Assembly: GCA_964558655.1 (NCBI GenBank)
Contig: CAZLEX010000003.1
Span: forward strand, 23,419 to 87,418
Direction of reading: 5' to 3'
DNA from: RGIG6353 sp964558655
GTDB lineage: Bacteria > Bacillota > Clostridia > Oscillospirales > SIG627
DNA length: 64,000 nucleotides
The notes beneath the pieces are model-generated. The model had not been told where the DNA came from. It did no database searches and saw only the letters and a program-made list of their open reading frames with translations. Shown piece by piece: positions 45,571 to 54,707 of this stretch (its first letter is position 1; each line of letters starts with the position of its first letter). The position numbers were made by a program, and so were the translations under genes.

Positions 45571-48500
45571 ATGAAAAAGAGATTTTTACTGACGCTTCTT
45601 GCAGTAGCTCTTGTACTGTCCGCTGTTTGTGTTATGGCTTCCGCCGCTGTATATTCCGGCACAAAGTCACCGCGGATTGTATATACTGCTGGCAGTGTTA
45701 CATCAGAGACCACTTCGGCTTCGGACGGGACTGAATTTACCAGCCGTCATACAGTAAGCGAAGTAACAACTACTTCTATCACCGTTACCGGATTTAGTAC
45801 AGGTGATAAAATACTCTATAAGACAGGAAATGTTGATTACGCCACCAATAATGTTACTTCCGACGGTAGTTATACTATTTCCGGTCTTCTTCCCAATACG
45901 GAATACAGCCTTTGCGTAACCTTCGGGTATCAGTCTATCGGCGACAACAAATATACATTTTCTCAGTCCGATCCGATAACGGTTAAAACAGCGGCACTTT
46001 CTTCTGCAACTTCCACCGCACAACATGCAAAGCCTGAGGGAATCAGTGTGTCTTTCGGCAAATTCGTAGGTCTCGACGCTTCGAAGACTTATGAGTATCA
46101 GCAGCTTAAGTCTCCCGTCTTTACGGTAGGTACCGCCTACACGACTTACACATCGAGCACAACCCTTCCGGGCGGTCTTTTAGCCGTTCGTGTTGCGGCC
46201 GATTCCAACGGCACCGCGTCCGACTATGTTATCGTTTATTCCGCAGGTGAAAAGGCCGGCACTTTGAGCTTTAACGACGGTTCTGCGGGCAGTAACGGTT
46301 TCGTAAACGGTAAATGGACTTTCTGGTCCACCAAGTACCGTGCAAAATACACAACAACGAATTATTACTACATAGATGTTAAATACAACGCCTCAGGCAC
46401 CGGTCATATGCTCGCTCAGGAAGTTCAATGGGTTGACCGTGAAATGTACATCAACGGTCAGTTCGGTTACGAACTTACCGATGATGAAATTATTCCCGTG
46501 TCAGACTTATTTACTTTCACCGTAAGTATGTCGCATAACGGTATGGGTTCGTTCATCAAGAATACTGAGACGAAAGATGACGGTTCTGCCGCTTTCGGAA
46601 CGGCTTCCACTAAAGTTAAAGGTGCGATTACCTTCTATGTATACGGCGGAGATAAAGTGTCTTATACGCTTCCGTTTTACTGGTACACGAGTGCAAGCGG
46701 TTATAAAAGTGTAGCTACCGTAGATTTGGCGGCGGCAGCGGGTGCGAATGCTACCGGATATATTTACCGCATCGCGATTGATGTGTGTGACGGCGATCCC
46801 GTAGACGATCAGGGACTTACATATCCCAACCCGGAAGATGTTTACCCAATCGGAAATACCGCCGATACAGCTTACGGTTACCAGCTCTGGACATTCGGTA
46901 CGGCAAATGCAACCACAAACAGAATTGACCTCGACGCTAAAAAGGTTGCCGCAACTCCCGTACTCACCGCAACAGGTACGGCCGACGCGACAAAGTTCCG
47001 CATTGAAGGCCTTGACAGCACAAAATCTTATGCGATTTCTTCCGACAATAACACCTTTACCGATGTACCCGCAGGTTCTTCTTATGTTGAAGTAACCGGT
47101 ACCGGAACATACTATGTATATGTTAAAGAAAGTGCAAAGGAAAAGCAGTCGCAGACAGCTTCAGTAACAATTTCCGGTGCAATGCCCGCAATTACCGCAG
47201 GTACACTCTCTTACGACCTGTCCTCCGGCAGCATAAAGGGCTTTGATAAGAATCTTCCCGACGGTTTTAATACCGTTAATTATCAGTTAGGTACAGTTGC
47301 TTACGACGGTAAGATTACATGGAACGCCGATACAATATCCTCTTCGACCTCTTCCAAAACCGTAACCAAAGGTTTCTATGCGGTACGCTATGCCGCAAAC
47401 GGCGATAAAGTTGCCGGTGCCGCAACTTATATTTTCGCAGTAGATCCCGACAGCACCAATAAGGCTACCGTAGCTGTTACCACAGATGCGGGCTCAACAC
47501 GAAACTTTACCGAGGGCACATGGACATTTAATTCCTCAGTTTCGAGCGACGGATACGCTTACATGGATGTCAACAAGGCTTCCGGTCAGAGACAGATTGC
47601 CACAAGTGTCGTTCCCGAACAGGACGCTTTGACGAGCTACTCTTTCCGTTATCTCTTTACAGCCGACGAAACATTTACTTTGAATGAACTCGGTTACCTC
47701 ACATTTAACATCGGTTTCTCTGTTGGCAATCCGCTCAGCAGCGATACATTCCCCGCTAAGATAAGAATTTATGTTACCGGCGGAGAGAAGGATTATTACG
47801 ATGTTCCTTATACTCATTACAAAGCAAGAAGCTTCCAGACAATTAATGTCGCTTCCATCTGGGACGACGAAGTCGAAGCAGATGCTTCTTTTGAACCTAC
47901 CGGTTATGTAAGAGCAATTGAAATCTTCTTCCTCTCTGACGATAGTGGAATTACCGTTACCGGCGGAAGAGATTATCCGGTTATCATGGTCGGTGACAGA
48001 AACTGCAATATTATGCGTAACTCCAACTTTATCACTCTCAAGACGAGCGTTGATATGGGTTCTGTTTCCTCCGTTGACGCGGTAGGAACCTACGGCGGTG
48101 AAATCATCGGTCTCGATGCCGATGTTACCTACCAGACCGCATCGTATGATCCCGATACCGGCGTTTTGGGTGCTTGGACGCCCGTTCCCGAAGGAACCAC
48201 CCGTCTCAATGTTCCCGCCGGCTCTTATGCAATTCGTGTATATGCCGCAGCAAACAATGCAGATGTTATGTCCAGTGACTATGTTATCGTAACCATCGCA
48301 GAGTCCGATCCCGACGATACCCGTGTTACCGTAAATGTCGATAAGGTCGTTCTCCCCGAAGATATCACTTTTGCCGAAGCAGAGTATGTGTTCGATGTTG
48401 ATGAGACCCGCTTTATAAGCCGTCTCGCACTTTCCAATATCGTACACGAATCTCCCAATTCGACAATCACTTTTGAAAGTGAAAATTACAAGATTGTTGT

Positions 48501-48870
48501 AAATGCCTCCGACATCAACCTCTCTCTGAGCAATGCACATTATTTCGATATGAAGGTTACATTCGACGGCGAGAGCGCATATGACAGAATGTATGCTAAG
48601 ATGGCGGCAGTAGCTGACGAAAAAGAACTTATCAAGGGTGTTCACTTTGAATCCCTCAACGGTTACTTCTTTGAAATTGCCGAATTCTCTGTTTATCTCG
48701 GCGATGAACTTGACGGATATGAGGTCGACCTCCGTTCTTACAACGAGCGTGTAAACCGTCTCAGAACAGAAGAGTCTGTAACGGTTGAAGACGGATGGGC
48801 AACATTCAATACTTTCGGCAGTGATTATGTTATAGTGTCTTCAGCATACGCAAAAGACCGGGCAGAATAA
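45571..48870 (+). CDS. Large secreted protein with repeated beta modules
   Basis: 1099 residues. A signal peptide (1-~25, ending MASAA) is followed by repeats only. Four copies of a module with G(L/F)D near its start and YA(V/I)R at its end lie at ~160, ~476, ~553 and ~843. Two longer units that include W-T-F, a Y-x-D-V strand, a YGG/TGG-D/E-K turn and TGY(I/V)RAI (~244-400 and ~645-785) are a tandem duplication. No LPXTG, SLH or C-terminal membrane segment is seen, so it is released or held by other contacts. Strong promoter and terminator suggest abundant, single-gene expression. Function not recognised. Confidence 0.75.
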   Translation: MKKRFLLTLLAVALVLSAVCVMASAAVYSGTKSPRIVYTAGSVTSETTSASDGTEFTSRHTVSEVTTTSITVTGFSTGDKILYKTGNVDYATNNVTSDGSYTISGLLPNTEYSLCVTFGYQSIGDNKYTFSQSDPITVKTAALSSATSTAQHAKPEGISVSFGKFVGLDASKTYEYQQLKSPVFTVGTAYTTYTSSTTLPGGLLAVRVAADSNGTASDYVIVYSAGEKAGTLSFNDGSAGSNGFVNGKWTFWSTKYRAKYTTTNYYYIDVKYNASGTGHMLAQEVQWVDREMYINGQFGYELTDDEIIPVSDLFTFTVSMSHNGMGSFIKNTETKDDGSAAFGTASTKVKGAITFYVYGGDKVSYTLPFYWYTSASGYKSVATVDLAAAAGANATGYIYRIAIDVCDGDPVDDQGLTYPNPEDVYPIGNTADTAYGYQLWTFGTANATTNRIDLDAKKVAATPVLTATGTADATKFRIEGLDSTKSYAISSDNNTFTDVPAGSSYVEVTGTGTYYVYVKESAKEKQSQTASVTISGAMPAITAGTLSYDLSSGSIKGFDKNLPDGFNTVNYQLGTVAYDGKITWNADTISSSTSSKTVTKGFYAVRYAANGDKVAGAATYIFAVDPDSTNKATVAVTTDAGSTRNFTEGTWTFNSSVSSDGYAYMDVNKASGQRQIATSVVPEQDALTSYSFRYLFTADETFTLNELGYLTFNIGFSVGNPLSSDTFPAKIRIYVTGGEKDYYDVPYTHYKARSFQTINVASIWDDEVEADASFEPTGYVRAIEIFFLSDDSGITVTGGRDYPVIMVGDRNCNIMRNSNFITLKTSVDMGSVSSVDAVGTYGGEIIGLDADVTYQTASYDPDTGVLGAWTPVPEGTTRLNVPAGSYAIRVYAAANNADVMSSDYVIVTIAESDPDDTRVTVNVDKVVLPEDITFAEAEYVFDVDETRFISRLALSNIVHESPNSTITFESENYKIVVNASDINLSLSNAHYFDMKVTFDGESAYDRMYAKMAAVADEKELIKGVHFESLNGYFFEIAEFSVYLGDELDGYEVDLRSYNERVNRLRTEESVTVEDGWATFNTFGSDYVIVSSAYAKDRAE

Positions 48871-48902
48871 TTAATCAAAAGAATTGGTTATTAAAACATT
48901 TT

Positions 48903-48936
48903 CCCGCACCGATTTTTCGGTGCGGGATTTTTCTTT
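48903..48936 (+). terminator. Terminator of the large secreted protein
   Basis: CCCGCACCGA (48903-48912) and TCGGTGCGGG (48917-48926), 4-base loop, then ATTTTTCTTTT. Confidence 0.93.
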
Positions 48937-48998
48937 TGCATATTAAAAAACGGCTATGTAATAAAAGTTGAATGAATTCAAGCACATTTATAAAATAA

Positions 48999-49028
48999 TT
49001 GACATTTTTCTTTATCTTTGCATATTAT
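48999..49028 (+). promoter_or_regulatory. Promoter of the small membrane protein and spoVM
   Basis: TTGACA (48999-49004), 18 bases, TATTAT (49023-49028). The -10 with its flank, CATATTAT (49021-49028), also resembles a SigE-type -10 (CATACAAT), but no clear SigE -35 was seen. Confidence 0.5.
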
Positions 49029-49049
49029 GAAATAAAGGGAGGAACGCAT

Positions 49050-49199
49050 ATGAGGGGAAACGGAACATTCATGGGAATTACCGTTACGGCATTCGGTCTC
49101 GGTATACTTACCGCACTTTTTCTGCCCGAGTCTGTTCTTGTCGCACTTGAGGCACTTGTAATAATTACCGCAGGCTTTTTATTTATAAAATGCAAATAA
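49050..49199 (+). CDS. Small membrane protein in front of spoVM
   Basis: 49 residues with two hydrophobic segments (about 8-24 and 29-46) joined by LPESVLVALE. GGAGG lies 7 bases before ATG 49050. The short distance to spoVM (10 bases, with the next ribosome site overlapping its stop) indicates co-expression and a possible role in the spore envelope. No named family recognised. Confidence 0.75.
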   Translation: MRGNGTFMGITVTAFGLGILTALFLPESVLVALEALVIITAGFLFIKCK

Positions 49200-49209
49200 G
49201 GAGAAATAT

Positions 49210-49290
49210 ATGAAAATTTACACTTTTTGTCCGCCCCGCTTTATCCGCCGTTTTCTCTACGGCATTACACACCGCAAAAACAAAGACTGA
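49210..49290 (+). CDS. spoVM: SpoVM-like sporulation peptide
   Basis: 26 residues: MKIYTFCPPRFIRRFLYG then ITHRKNKD. Bacillus SpoVM also has 26 residues, begins MKFYT, has proline at position 9 followed by a basic residue and F11, and ends in KD; all these positions agree here. SpoVM is an amphipathic helix that recognises the curved forespore membrane and anchors SpoIVA for coat assembly. AAGGAG (49198-49203) lies 6 bases before the ATG. The assignment rests on length, ends and P9; the middle is divergent. Confidence 0.8.
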   Translation: MKIYTFCPPRFIRRFLYGITHRKNKD

Positions 49291-49360
49291 CACATAAAAT
49301 TATATCTCAATTTTTGCAAAAGACTTTTTTCCACCGTCTGAAACTGTGCCTTAATAACGC

Positions 49361-49413
49361 AAAAACCTCCCCGAAATTCCGCTCATTGCGGTATATCGGG
49401 GAGGCGTATTTTT
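49361..49413. terminator. Bidirectional terminator after spoVM
   Basis: CCTCCCCGA (49366-49374) pairs with TCGGGGAGG (49396-49404), with an inner CCGC/GCGG pair. An A-run before and a T-run after let it end both spoVM and the minus-strand phosphatase. Confidence 0.9.
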
Positions 49414-49427
49414 TAGCGAAAAAAGAA

Positions 49428-50606
49428 TTATGCTCTCGGAGTGTAATCGAGCACTCTGTCCTCTCCCGCACCCACACGCACAACATACAGTTTGTGATTT
49501 TTCATGTCCATAGTGTAGACATCAAAGGCGTGTTCCATCGTTGTACCTGTTGTTCTTTCAAAGGTAAGTTCGGCCGATTGATGATTCCAGTCGCTTATAA
49601 TCGATGTGCAGAGGGTTCCCTCAATCATAGAAAGTCTGTCGGCGTGAGTGTGACCGCTTACCCATATTGCGAATTCGCCGCCGCGTGAAGTATAGTCGGC
49701 AGAGATTTTTACATTGTATTCCGGTATATCCCATTCGGTTTCCTTTTCGTAAGAAGTACCGTTTCGGTAGGCGTTGATAAGTCCGAGAATCACTTCTTCA
49801 TTGCGTGAAAATTCTCTTGCAGACGGGCAGGTATGAGTGCAAAGAACCACCGTCCAGTCTTTATCCGGGACATCGAGAGCGACATTTGCGAACCACTCCA
49901 ACTGTTCCTGTCTGTATCCTACGGTAAACATCTTGTTGTATTTCGCACTGCCGTCCTCGTTTACATCATCGTTGGGGACATCATACGGGTTCATAACCAC
50001 CAGACGCACTTTTGCGTCTTTTTTGTCGGCATAAAAATAGGAACCGTCCTCACTCATTACACGGTCGGGATATTTCGTCTCATAACGGAATATATATTCG
50101 AAAACTTCGCCTTTTGTGAGACTCTGCTTGTAATAATTCGGTGCTTCCATTTCCGAATAGGAGGGATCGTGATTTCCTATTGCCATGAGAGTACGGCTTT
50201 CGAGATTTTTAAAAACTTCGCCGTAAGTCTGCAGTTCCGAAATGATGGTGGAGGGAGGACAAAGTCCCGCACCGGAAACCGTGTCGCCCGCATTGAATAC
50301 ATACGGAATCGCACAGTCGTCCATAACTTTTTCAAGCAGTGCCGCCGAGTGTTTTTTGTTGGGACCGTAATGTATATCGGAAATGAGAGCAAACGAGAAA
50401 GAATGTCTGCCCGCTTTTATCTGGTTATCGTGAATTTTTTGGATTTTTTCTTTTAAGTGTTCTGCCCAGTAAACAGGGATATACTGTTTTTTCGCACAGT
50501 TAACTTCGGTAAAAGCCGTTTTATCGGCCGAACAAACGATACACCTGTCCGGTGCTTCTTCGGCTTCGGTTATGTAGTAGCATTTGTTGCAGAGAAATGT
50601 TGCCAT
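49428..50606 (-). CDS. Calcineurin-like metallophosphoesterase with N-terminal zinc ribbon
   Basis: 392 residues. Four cysteines in the first 25 residues (C6, C9, C22, C25) form a rubredoxin-like ribbon. The phosphoesterase domain follows with ISDIHYG (D77, H79), NAGDTV, GNHDPS and the late SGHTHADR. All metal ligands are present. There is no signal peptide. ATG 50606 follows GAGGTGATT. The substrate is unknown; the ribbon may bind a partner or be redox active. Confidence 0.85.
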   Translation of the reverse strand: MATFLCNKCYYITEAEEAPDRCIVCSADKTAFTEVNCAKKQYIPVYWAEHLKEKIQKIHDNQIKAGRHSFSFALISDIHYGPNKKHSAALLEKVMDDCAIPYVFNAGDTVSGAGLCPPSTIISELQTYGEVFKNLESRTLMAIGNHDPSYSEMEAPNYYKQSLTKGEVFEYIFRYETKYPDRVMSEDGSYFYADKKDAKVRLVVMNPYDVPNDDVNEDGSAKYNKMFTVGYRQEQLEWFANVALDVPDKDWTVVLCTHTCPSAREFSRNEEVILGLINAYRNGTSYEKETEWDIPEYNVKISADYTSRGGEFAIWVSGHTHADRLSMIEGTLCTSIISDWNHQSAELTFERTTGTTMEHAFDVYTMDMKNHKLYVVRVGAGEDRVLDYTPRA

Positions 50607-50694
50607 GACAATCACCTCAATTTTCGTTTTTTTCATTTTAGCACATATTTTTTCTTTTGTAAAGGGTAAAACATTTTTTCTATGTGATATTTTC

Positions 50695-50723
50695 TTGACA
50701 TTTTGCCTTAGTCGGTTTAAAAT
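50695..50723 (+). promoter_or_regulatory. Promoter of mnmM
   Basis: TTGACA (50695-50700), 17 bases, TAAAAT (50718-50723). Confidence 0.8.
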
Positions 50724-50752
50724 AGACTTGAATAAACATCGGAGGAAATGTT

Positions 50753-51304
50753 TTGATACTTTCGGATATTGCAAAGTCTTTTTTCAAAGATAAAATTTCA
50801 CCCGACGGTACCGCCGTCGATTTTACTATGGGTAACGGAAACGATACACTTTTCCTGTCACGGCTTGTCCCGCAGGGCAGAGTTTACGCTTTCGATATAC
50901 AAAAGGAGGCTCTCCTGTCAACCCGACGCCGCCTTGAAGAAAACGGCGTTGAAAATGTCATGCTTATTAATTCTTCTCACGCCAATGTGAAAGATTATGT
51001 AAAAGTTCCGATAAACGCCGGTATGTTCAATCTCGGTTATTTGCCGGGCGGAGACAAGACTATCCATACCATGACGGATTCAACGCTTATTGCCGTGTCT
51101 TCGGCTCTCGAACTTCTTGCGCCTCACGGAGTGCTTACGGTTTTGGTTTATCCGGGACATGAAGAGGGTGCACTCGAAGGGGAACGGCTTTGCGAAATGT
51201 TCTCTTTGCTTGACCGCCGAGATTATTCGATATTACAGTGTAAAATGATTAATTCTCCGCTCTCTCCGTTCATTATCGCCGTTGAGAGAAGCGGTAAAGT
51301 ATAA
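50753..51304 (+). CDS. mnmM: tRNA 5-aminomethyl-2-thiouridine methyltransferase (MnmM/YtqB)
   Basis: 183 residues, class I SAM fold of PF06962. VDFTMGNGNDTLFLSRL is the SAM loop, FDIQKEALLSTRRRL follows, and NLGYLPGGDKTI is the family's active-site segment. MnmM completes mnm5s2U at the wobble position in Firmicutes. The start is TTG with GGAGG 7 bases before it. Confidence 0.88.
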   Translation: MILSDIAKSFFKDKISPDGTAVDFTMGNGNDTLFLSRLVPQGRVYAFDIQKEALLSTRRRLEENGVENVMLINSSHANVKDYVKVPINAGMFNLGYLPGGDKTIHTMTDSTLIAVSSALELLAPHGVLTVLVYPGHEEGALEGERLCEMFSLLDRRDYSILQCKMINSPLSPFIIAVERSGKV

Positions 51305-51314
51305 AGGAGTATGT

Positions 51315-52196
51315 ATGAAAAAAGCACTTATCATAGTAAATCCACATGCGGGAAAAATGAAACTTTTAAATGACCTGCCCGAAGTTGACGAAGTTTTTTA
51401 CAAGGGCGGTTATGAAGCCGATATATATTTCACAAAAAAGCGTGCCGACGGTGAGAGAAAAGCCGAAGAATCCGCTTCCAGTTACGATTTGATTGTCTGC
51501 GGAGGGGGAGACGGCACTTATAACGAAGTTATTACGGGCGTTTTGCGGTCGGGTGTTTCGGTTCCGGTAGGATATATACCCGCAGGTACCACAAACGACT
51601 TTGCCGCAACGATAGGGCTTTCTTCCGTACACAAAGCCGCAGCTTCACAGATTGTCGACGGCAGTCCCCGAAGCATTGATGTCGGGAAATTCGGCTCCGA
51701 TCGCTACTTTTCCTATATTGCCTCCTTCGGTGCGTTTACAAGCACTTCTTACAGTGCCAATCAGAAAATGAAAAACGCTCTCGGACATTTCGCTTACATT
51801 CTTGAGGGGATAAAAGACCTCTCCTCGCTGAAATCGTACAGAGTTCGTGTCGAAACCGACGCCGATGTGATTGAAGACGATTTTGTTTTCGGTGCCGTGT
51901 GCAATTCAAAATCCATTGCGGGTATTGTAAAGCTTGACGACAAAATAGTCGACCTGTCCGACGGAAAATTTGAATTGATTTTGGTGCGTATGCCGAAACA
52001 GCTTATTGAACTTCCGAAAATTCTTTCCTCTTTGCAAAAGGGAAGCAACGATAACAAAAATGTCGTTTTTGCTCATACGGAAAAAGTTAAGATAGTTTCA
52101 GACCGCCTTGACTGGTCGCTCGACGGCGAACACGCGCAAAGCGAAGGAGAAATTTCGGTGGACAATCTCAATCATGCGATTTCAATTGTTTTGTGA
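51315..52196 (+). CDS. Diacylglycerol kinase-family lipid kinase
   Basis: 293 residues. IIVNPHAGK at the start, CGGGDGTYNEVI at ~62-72 and IPAGTTNDFAATIG are the nucleotide and substrate motifs of DagK/YegS enzymes. It would phosphorylate diacylglycerol or another lipid at the membrane. AAGGAG precedes the ATG. DgkB-type recycling is the likeliest role. Confidence 0.87.
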   Translation: MKKALIIVNPHAGKMKLLNDLPEVDEVFYKGGYEADIYFTKKRADGERKAEESASSYDLIVCGGGDGTYNEVITGVLRSGVSVPVGYIPAGTTNDFAATIGLSSVHKAAASQIVDGSPRSIDVGKFGSDRYFSYIASFGAFTSTSYSANQKMKNALGHFAYILEGIKDLSSLKSYRVRVETDADVIEDDFVFGAVCNSKSIAGIVKLDDKIVDLSDGKFELILVRMPKQLIELPKILSSLQKGSNDNKNVVFAHTEKVKIVSDRLDWSLDGEHAQSEGEISVDNLNHAISIVL

Positions 52197-52203
52197 GGAA
52201 AAA

Positions 52204-53043
52204 ATGAGAAAAATCGAAAAAAGTTCAATTTCTCTGCCCGACAGAAAAAATATCACCAACAAAGGCGATGCGGGAAGAGTCCTTGTCATAGGCGGTGACA
52301 TCGGTATGTGCGGTGCGGCGGCGTTTGCTTCGGAAGCGTCTTACCGTTCGGGGTGCGGTCTTGTCAAGGCTTATGTACACCCCGAAAACCGAATACCCAT
52401 GCAGATTTCGGTGCCTGAGGCTGTGCTCTCGTTCTGGGAGGGCGATGCGGATAAAAAATGTCTGAGAGCGTCTCTTGAATGGGCCGACGCCGTTCTTGTG
52501 GGCGTTGGTTTCGGCAGGGGAGACATACAGGAAAGTATTCTCGATACTGTCTTTTCTTATTGTGAAAAAACTCTTGTCATAGATGCCGACGCACTCAATA
52601 TACTTGCCGATAACAAAAAACTTTTTTCCCGTATTCCCGAAAATGCCGTATTAACGCCTCACCTTGCCGAACTTTCACGGCTTGTCGGGGAAGATATATG
52701 CAAAATAAAGAGCGATGTTTTTTATATGTTGGAAAAACATTTTTCACTTTTACACATAAATGTTGTCGCCAAAAGCAATGTTACCCACATTCGTTTTGCC
52801 GACGGAGAGCAAGTCATCTGTTCATCGGGCAATTCGTCTCTTTCAACCGGCGGTACGGGTGATATACTTGCGGGAATGACGGCGTCATTTCTCGCACAGA
52901 AAATGACTGTAAAAAATGCTCTCTCGGCTGCCGTTTTTCTTCACGGAGAGGCAGGTAAACGGGCAGGTGAGAAACTCGGAGAAAGAGGCGTCATTGCACG
53001 CGATGTGATTTATGCACTTCCCGAAATTTTAAAAGAATATTGA
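52204..53043 (+). CDS. nnrD: ADP/ATP-dependent NAD(P)H-hydrate dehydratase
   Basis: 279 residues. NKGDAGRVLVIGGDIGMCGAA and SLSTGGTGDILAGMTASFL are diagnostic of the NnrD repair enzyme that restores damaged NAD(P)H. The epimerase half (NnrE) found fused in many bacteria is absent, so epimerisation must be encoded elsewhere. It starts 7 bases after the lipid kinase. Confidence 0.9.
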   Translation: MRKIEKSSISLPDRKNITNKGDAGRVLVIGGDIGMCGAAAFASEASYRSGCGLVKAYVHPENRIPMQISVPEAVLSFWEGDADKKCLRASLEWADAVLVGVGFGRGDIQESILDTVFSYCEKTLVIDADALNILADNKKLFSRIPENAVLTPHLAELSRLVGEDICKIKSDVFYMLEKHFSLLHINVVAKSNVTHIRFADGEQVICSSGNSSLSTGGTGDILAGMTASFLAQKMTVKNALSAAVFLHGEAGKRAGEKLGERGVIARDVIYALPEILKEY

Positions 53044-53048
53044 AAAGA

Positions 53049-53069
53049 GGGCAAGTTATTTGCCCTTTT
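53049..53069 (+). terminator. Terminator after nnrD
   Basis: GGGCAA and TTGCCC (53049-53054 and 53060-53065) with a 5-base loop, then TTTTG. Confidence 0.75.
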
Positions 53070-53126
53070 GTCATAGTTGTGATATTCCCCTCATAAAATT
53101 TTGTAAGAGAATTTATGAGGGGAATT

Positions 53127-54677
53127 ATGAATACATTAAAGAAGTTTTTGGTCAACGCCTCTCTCATGAGCGTTGTATCGGTGCTTTTGAGAATAGTGAG
53201 CGTTTATTTTTCCGTTTGGCTTGCCCGAAAGATAGGGGAAGAGGGAATGGGAATTTACGGTCTTACCAATTCCGTTTACCGTCTCGGTATTACATTTGCG
53301 TCGAGCGGAATATCTTTTGCGGCAACAAGAATAATCGCAGAAGAGCTTGAAAAGAAAAACAGCCGAGAGGCACTTCGCACGGCTGAAAAATCCGTTTTCT
53401 ATTCTCTGATTCTCGGAATTGCGACCTCCGTCTTTTTCTTCTCGGCGTCCGAATTTTTAAGTGAAAAACTGTTAGGCGACGCAAGGTGTATTCCCTCTGT
53501 AAAAATAATGTCGGTGAGCCTGCCTTTCCTTGTTATGTCCTCTGTTATAAACGCCTATTTCACCGGCGTGAGACAGCTTTCAAAGCCGGCTGTGTGCATG
53601 ATATTCGAACAGTGCGTGCGTGTCGGCACCACAATGTTTTTACTGCGTAATTTCAACGGAGAAAATTTGGAATACGGCTGTTTTGCCGTCGTGACGGGCG
53701 GGGTTTTTGCCGAAATTTTTTCTTTTCTTCTCACTTATATTTTTTACGCAAAAGATTCAAAGAGACTTGAGTGCGGAAAAAGTGAAAAAACAAAAATTGG
53801 ACGGCGTATTTTTTCTATCGCACTCCCCGTTGCCTTAAGCTCCTATATACGTTCCGGATTGCTTACCGTAGAGCATATGATGATTCCTTCCGGGCTTCGC
53901 AAATACGGCGTTGATTCTTCACGGGCTTTGGGGCTTTACGGAATAATTTCCGGAATGGTATTTCCCGTTTTGTTTTTTCCGTCGTCGCTTTTATATGCGG
54001 CGTCCGACCTTGTGGTTCCGGAGTTTGCCGCCTGCAATGCAGGTAAAAATTCCCGCCGTACATTGCGTCTTACCAACAAGGTTATGCAGCTTACCTGCTT
54101 TTTTTCCGTAGGGGTTGCCGGGATTCTTTTCGGATTTTCAAAAGAACTCGGAAGAGTGCTTTATGCAAACGATGACGCGGGACTTTATCTGAAAATGCTC
54201 GCACCGCTTGTGATTTTTATGTTTTTTGACCACCTCGCCGACGCAATTTTAAAGGGACTTGGCAAACAGCTGTCGGTTGTCGGATATAATGTTATTGATT
54301 CGGTTCTGAGTGTTGTGCTTGTTTGGCGTCTTGTTCCAAAGTTCGGAATAGGTGGGTATATTTTTGTCGTTTGGTTCGGAGAAGTTTTGAATTGCACTTT
54401 GTCGGCATTTAGCCTCGTTAAAGAGACGAGGGTCAGAATAAGGTTGTTTAATTGGTTCATCTTTCCGTCACTTGCCGTAAGCTGTGCTTTGATTTTGGTA
54501 AAAAACGGACTCTTTTTTCTTCACGGCACAGTGGGGGAAAATTCTCTTGCCCTTGCAGTTGCAATAGTTTTGACAATACTCGTATACTCTCTCATAATGC
54601 GTCTTATCGGTTGTATAAGCCTGCACGATTATCACCTTTTAAGACGGGCATTTAAAACCGAAAAAAAGGAGCCGTAA
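53127..54677 (+). CDS. SpoVB/MurJ-like polysaccharide flippase (MVF family)
   Basis: 516 residues with about 14 membrane segments. The pattern of FLVNASLMSVVSVLLRIVS, RKIGEEGMGIYGL and ADAILKGLGKQ is that of SpoVB/YtgP-type MOP exporters, which flip lipid-linked wall or cortex precursors. ATG 53127 is used because AGGGG precedes it; ATG 53115 is also possible. The stop codon lies inside the terminator stem. Confidence 0.85.
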   Translation: MNTLKKFLVNASLMSVVSVLLRIVSVYFSVWLARKIGEEGMGIYGLTNSVYRLGITFASSGISFAATRIIAEELEKKNSREALRTAEKSVFYSLILGIATSVFFFSASEFLSEKLLGDARCIPSVKIMSVSLPFLVMSSVINAYFTGVRQLSKPAVCMIFEQCVRVGTTMFLLRNFNGENLEYGCFAVVTGGVFAEIFSFLLTYIFYAKDSKRLECGKSEKTKIGRRIFSIALPVALSSYIRSGLLTVEHMMIPSGLRKYGVDSSRALGLYGIISGMVFPVLFFPSSLLYAASDLVVPEFAACNAGKNSRRTLRLTNKVMQLTCFFSVGVAGILFGFSKELGRVLYANDDAGLYLKMLAPLVIFMFFDHLADAILKGLGKQLSVVGYNVIDSVLSVVLVWRLVPKFGIGGYIFVVWFGEVLNCTLSAFSLVKETRVRIRLFNWFIFPSLAVSCALILVKNGLFFLHGTVGENSLALAVAIVLTILVYSLIMRLIGCISLHDYHLLRRAFKTEKKEP

Positions 54678-54702
54678 AGAGTTTTCTCTTTACGGCTTTT
54701 TG
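54671..54702. terminator. Bidirectional terminator between flippase and glnS
   Basis: GCCGTAAAGAG (54671-54681) and CTCTTTACGGC (54686-54696), a perfect 11-base stem with a TTTT loop, then TTTTTG; the minus strand also reaches a T-run after the stem. Confidence 0.92.
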
Positions 54703-54707
54703 TGCTT

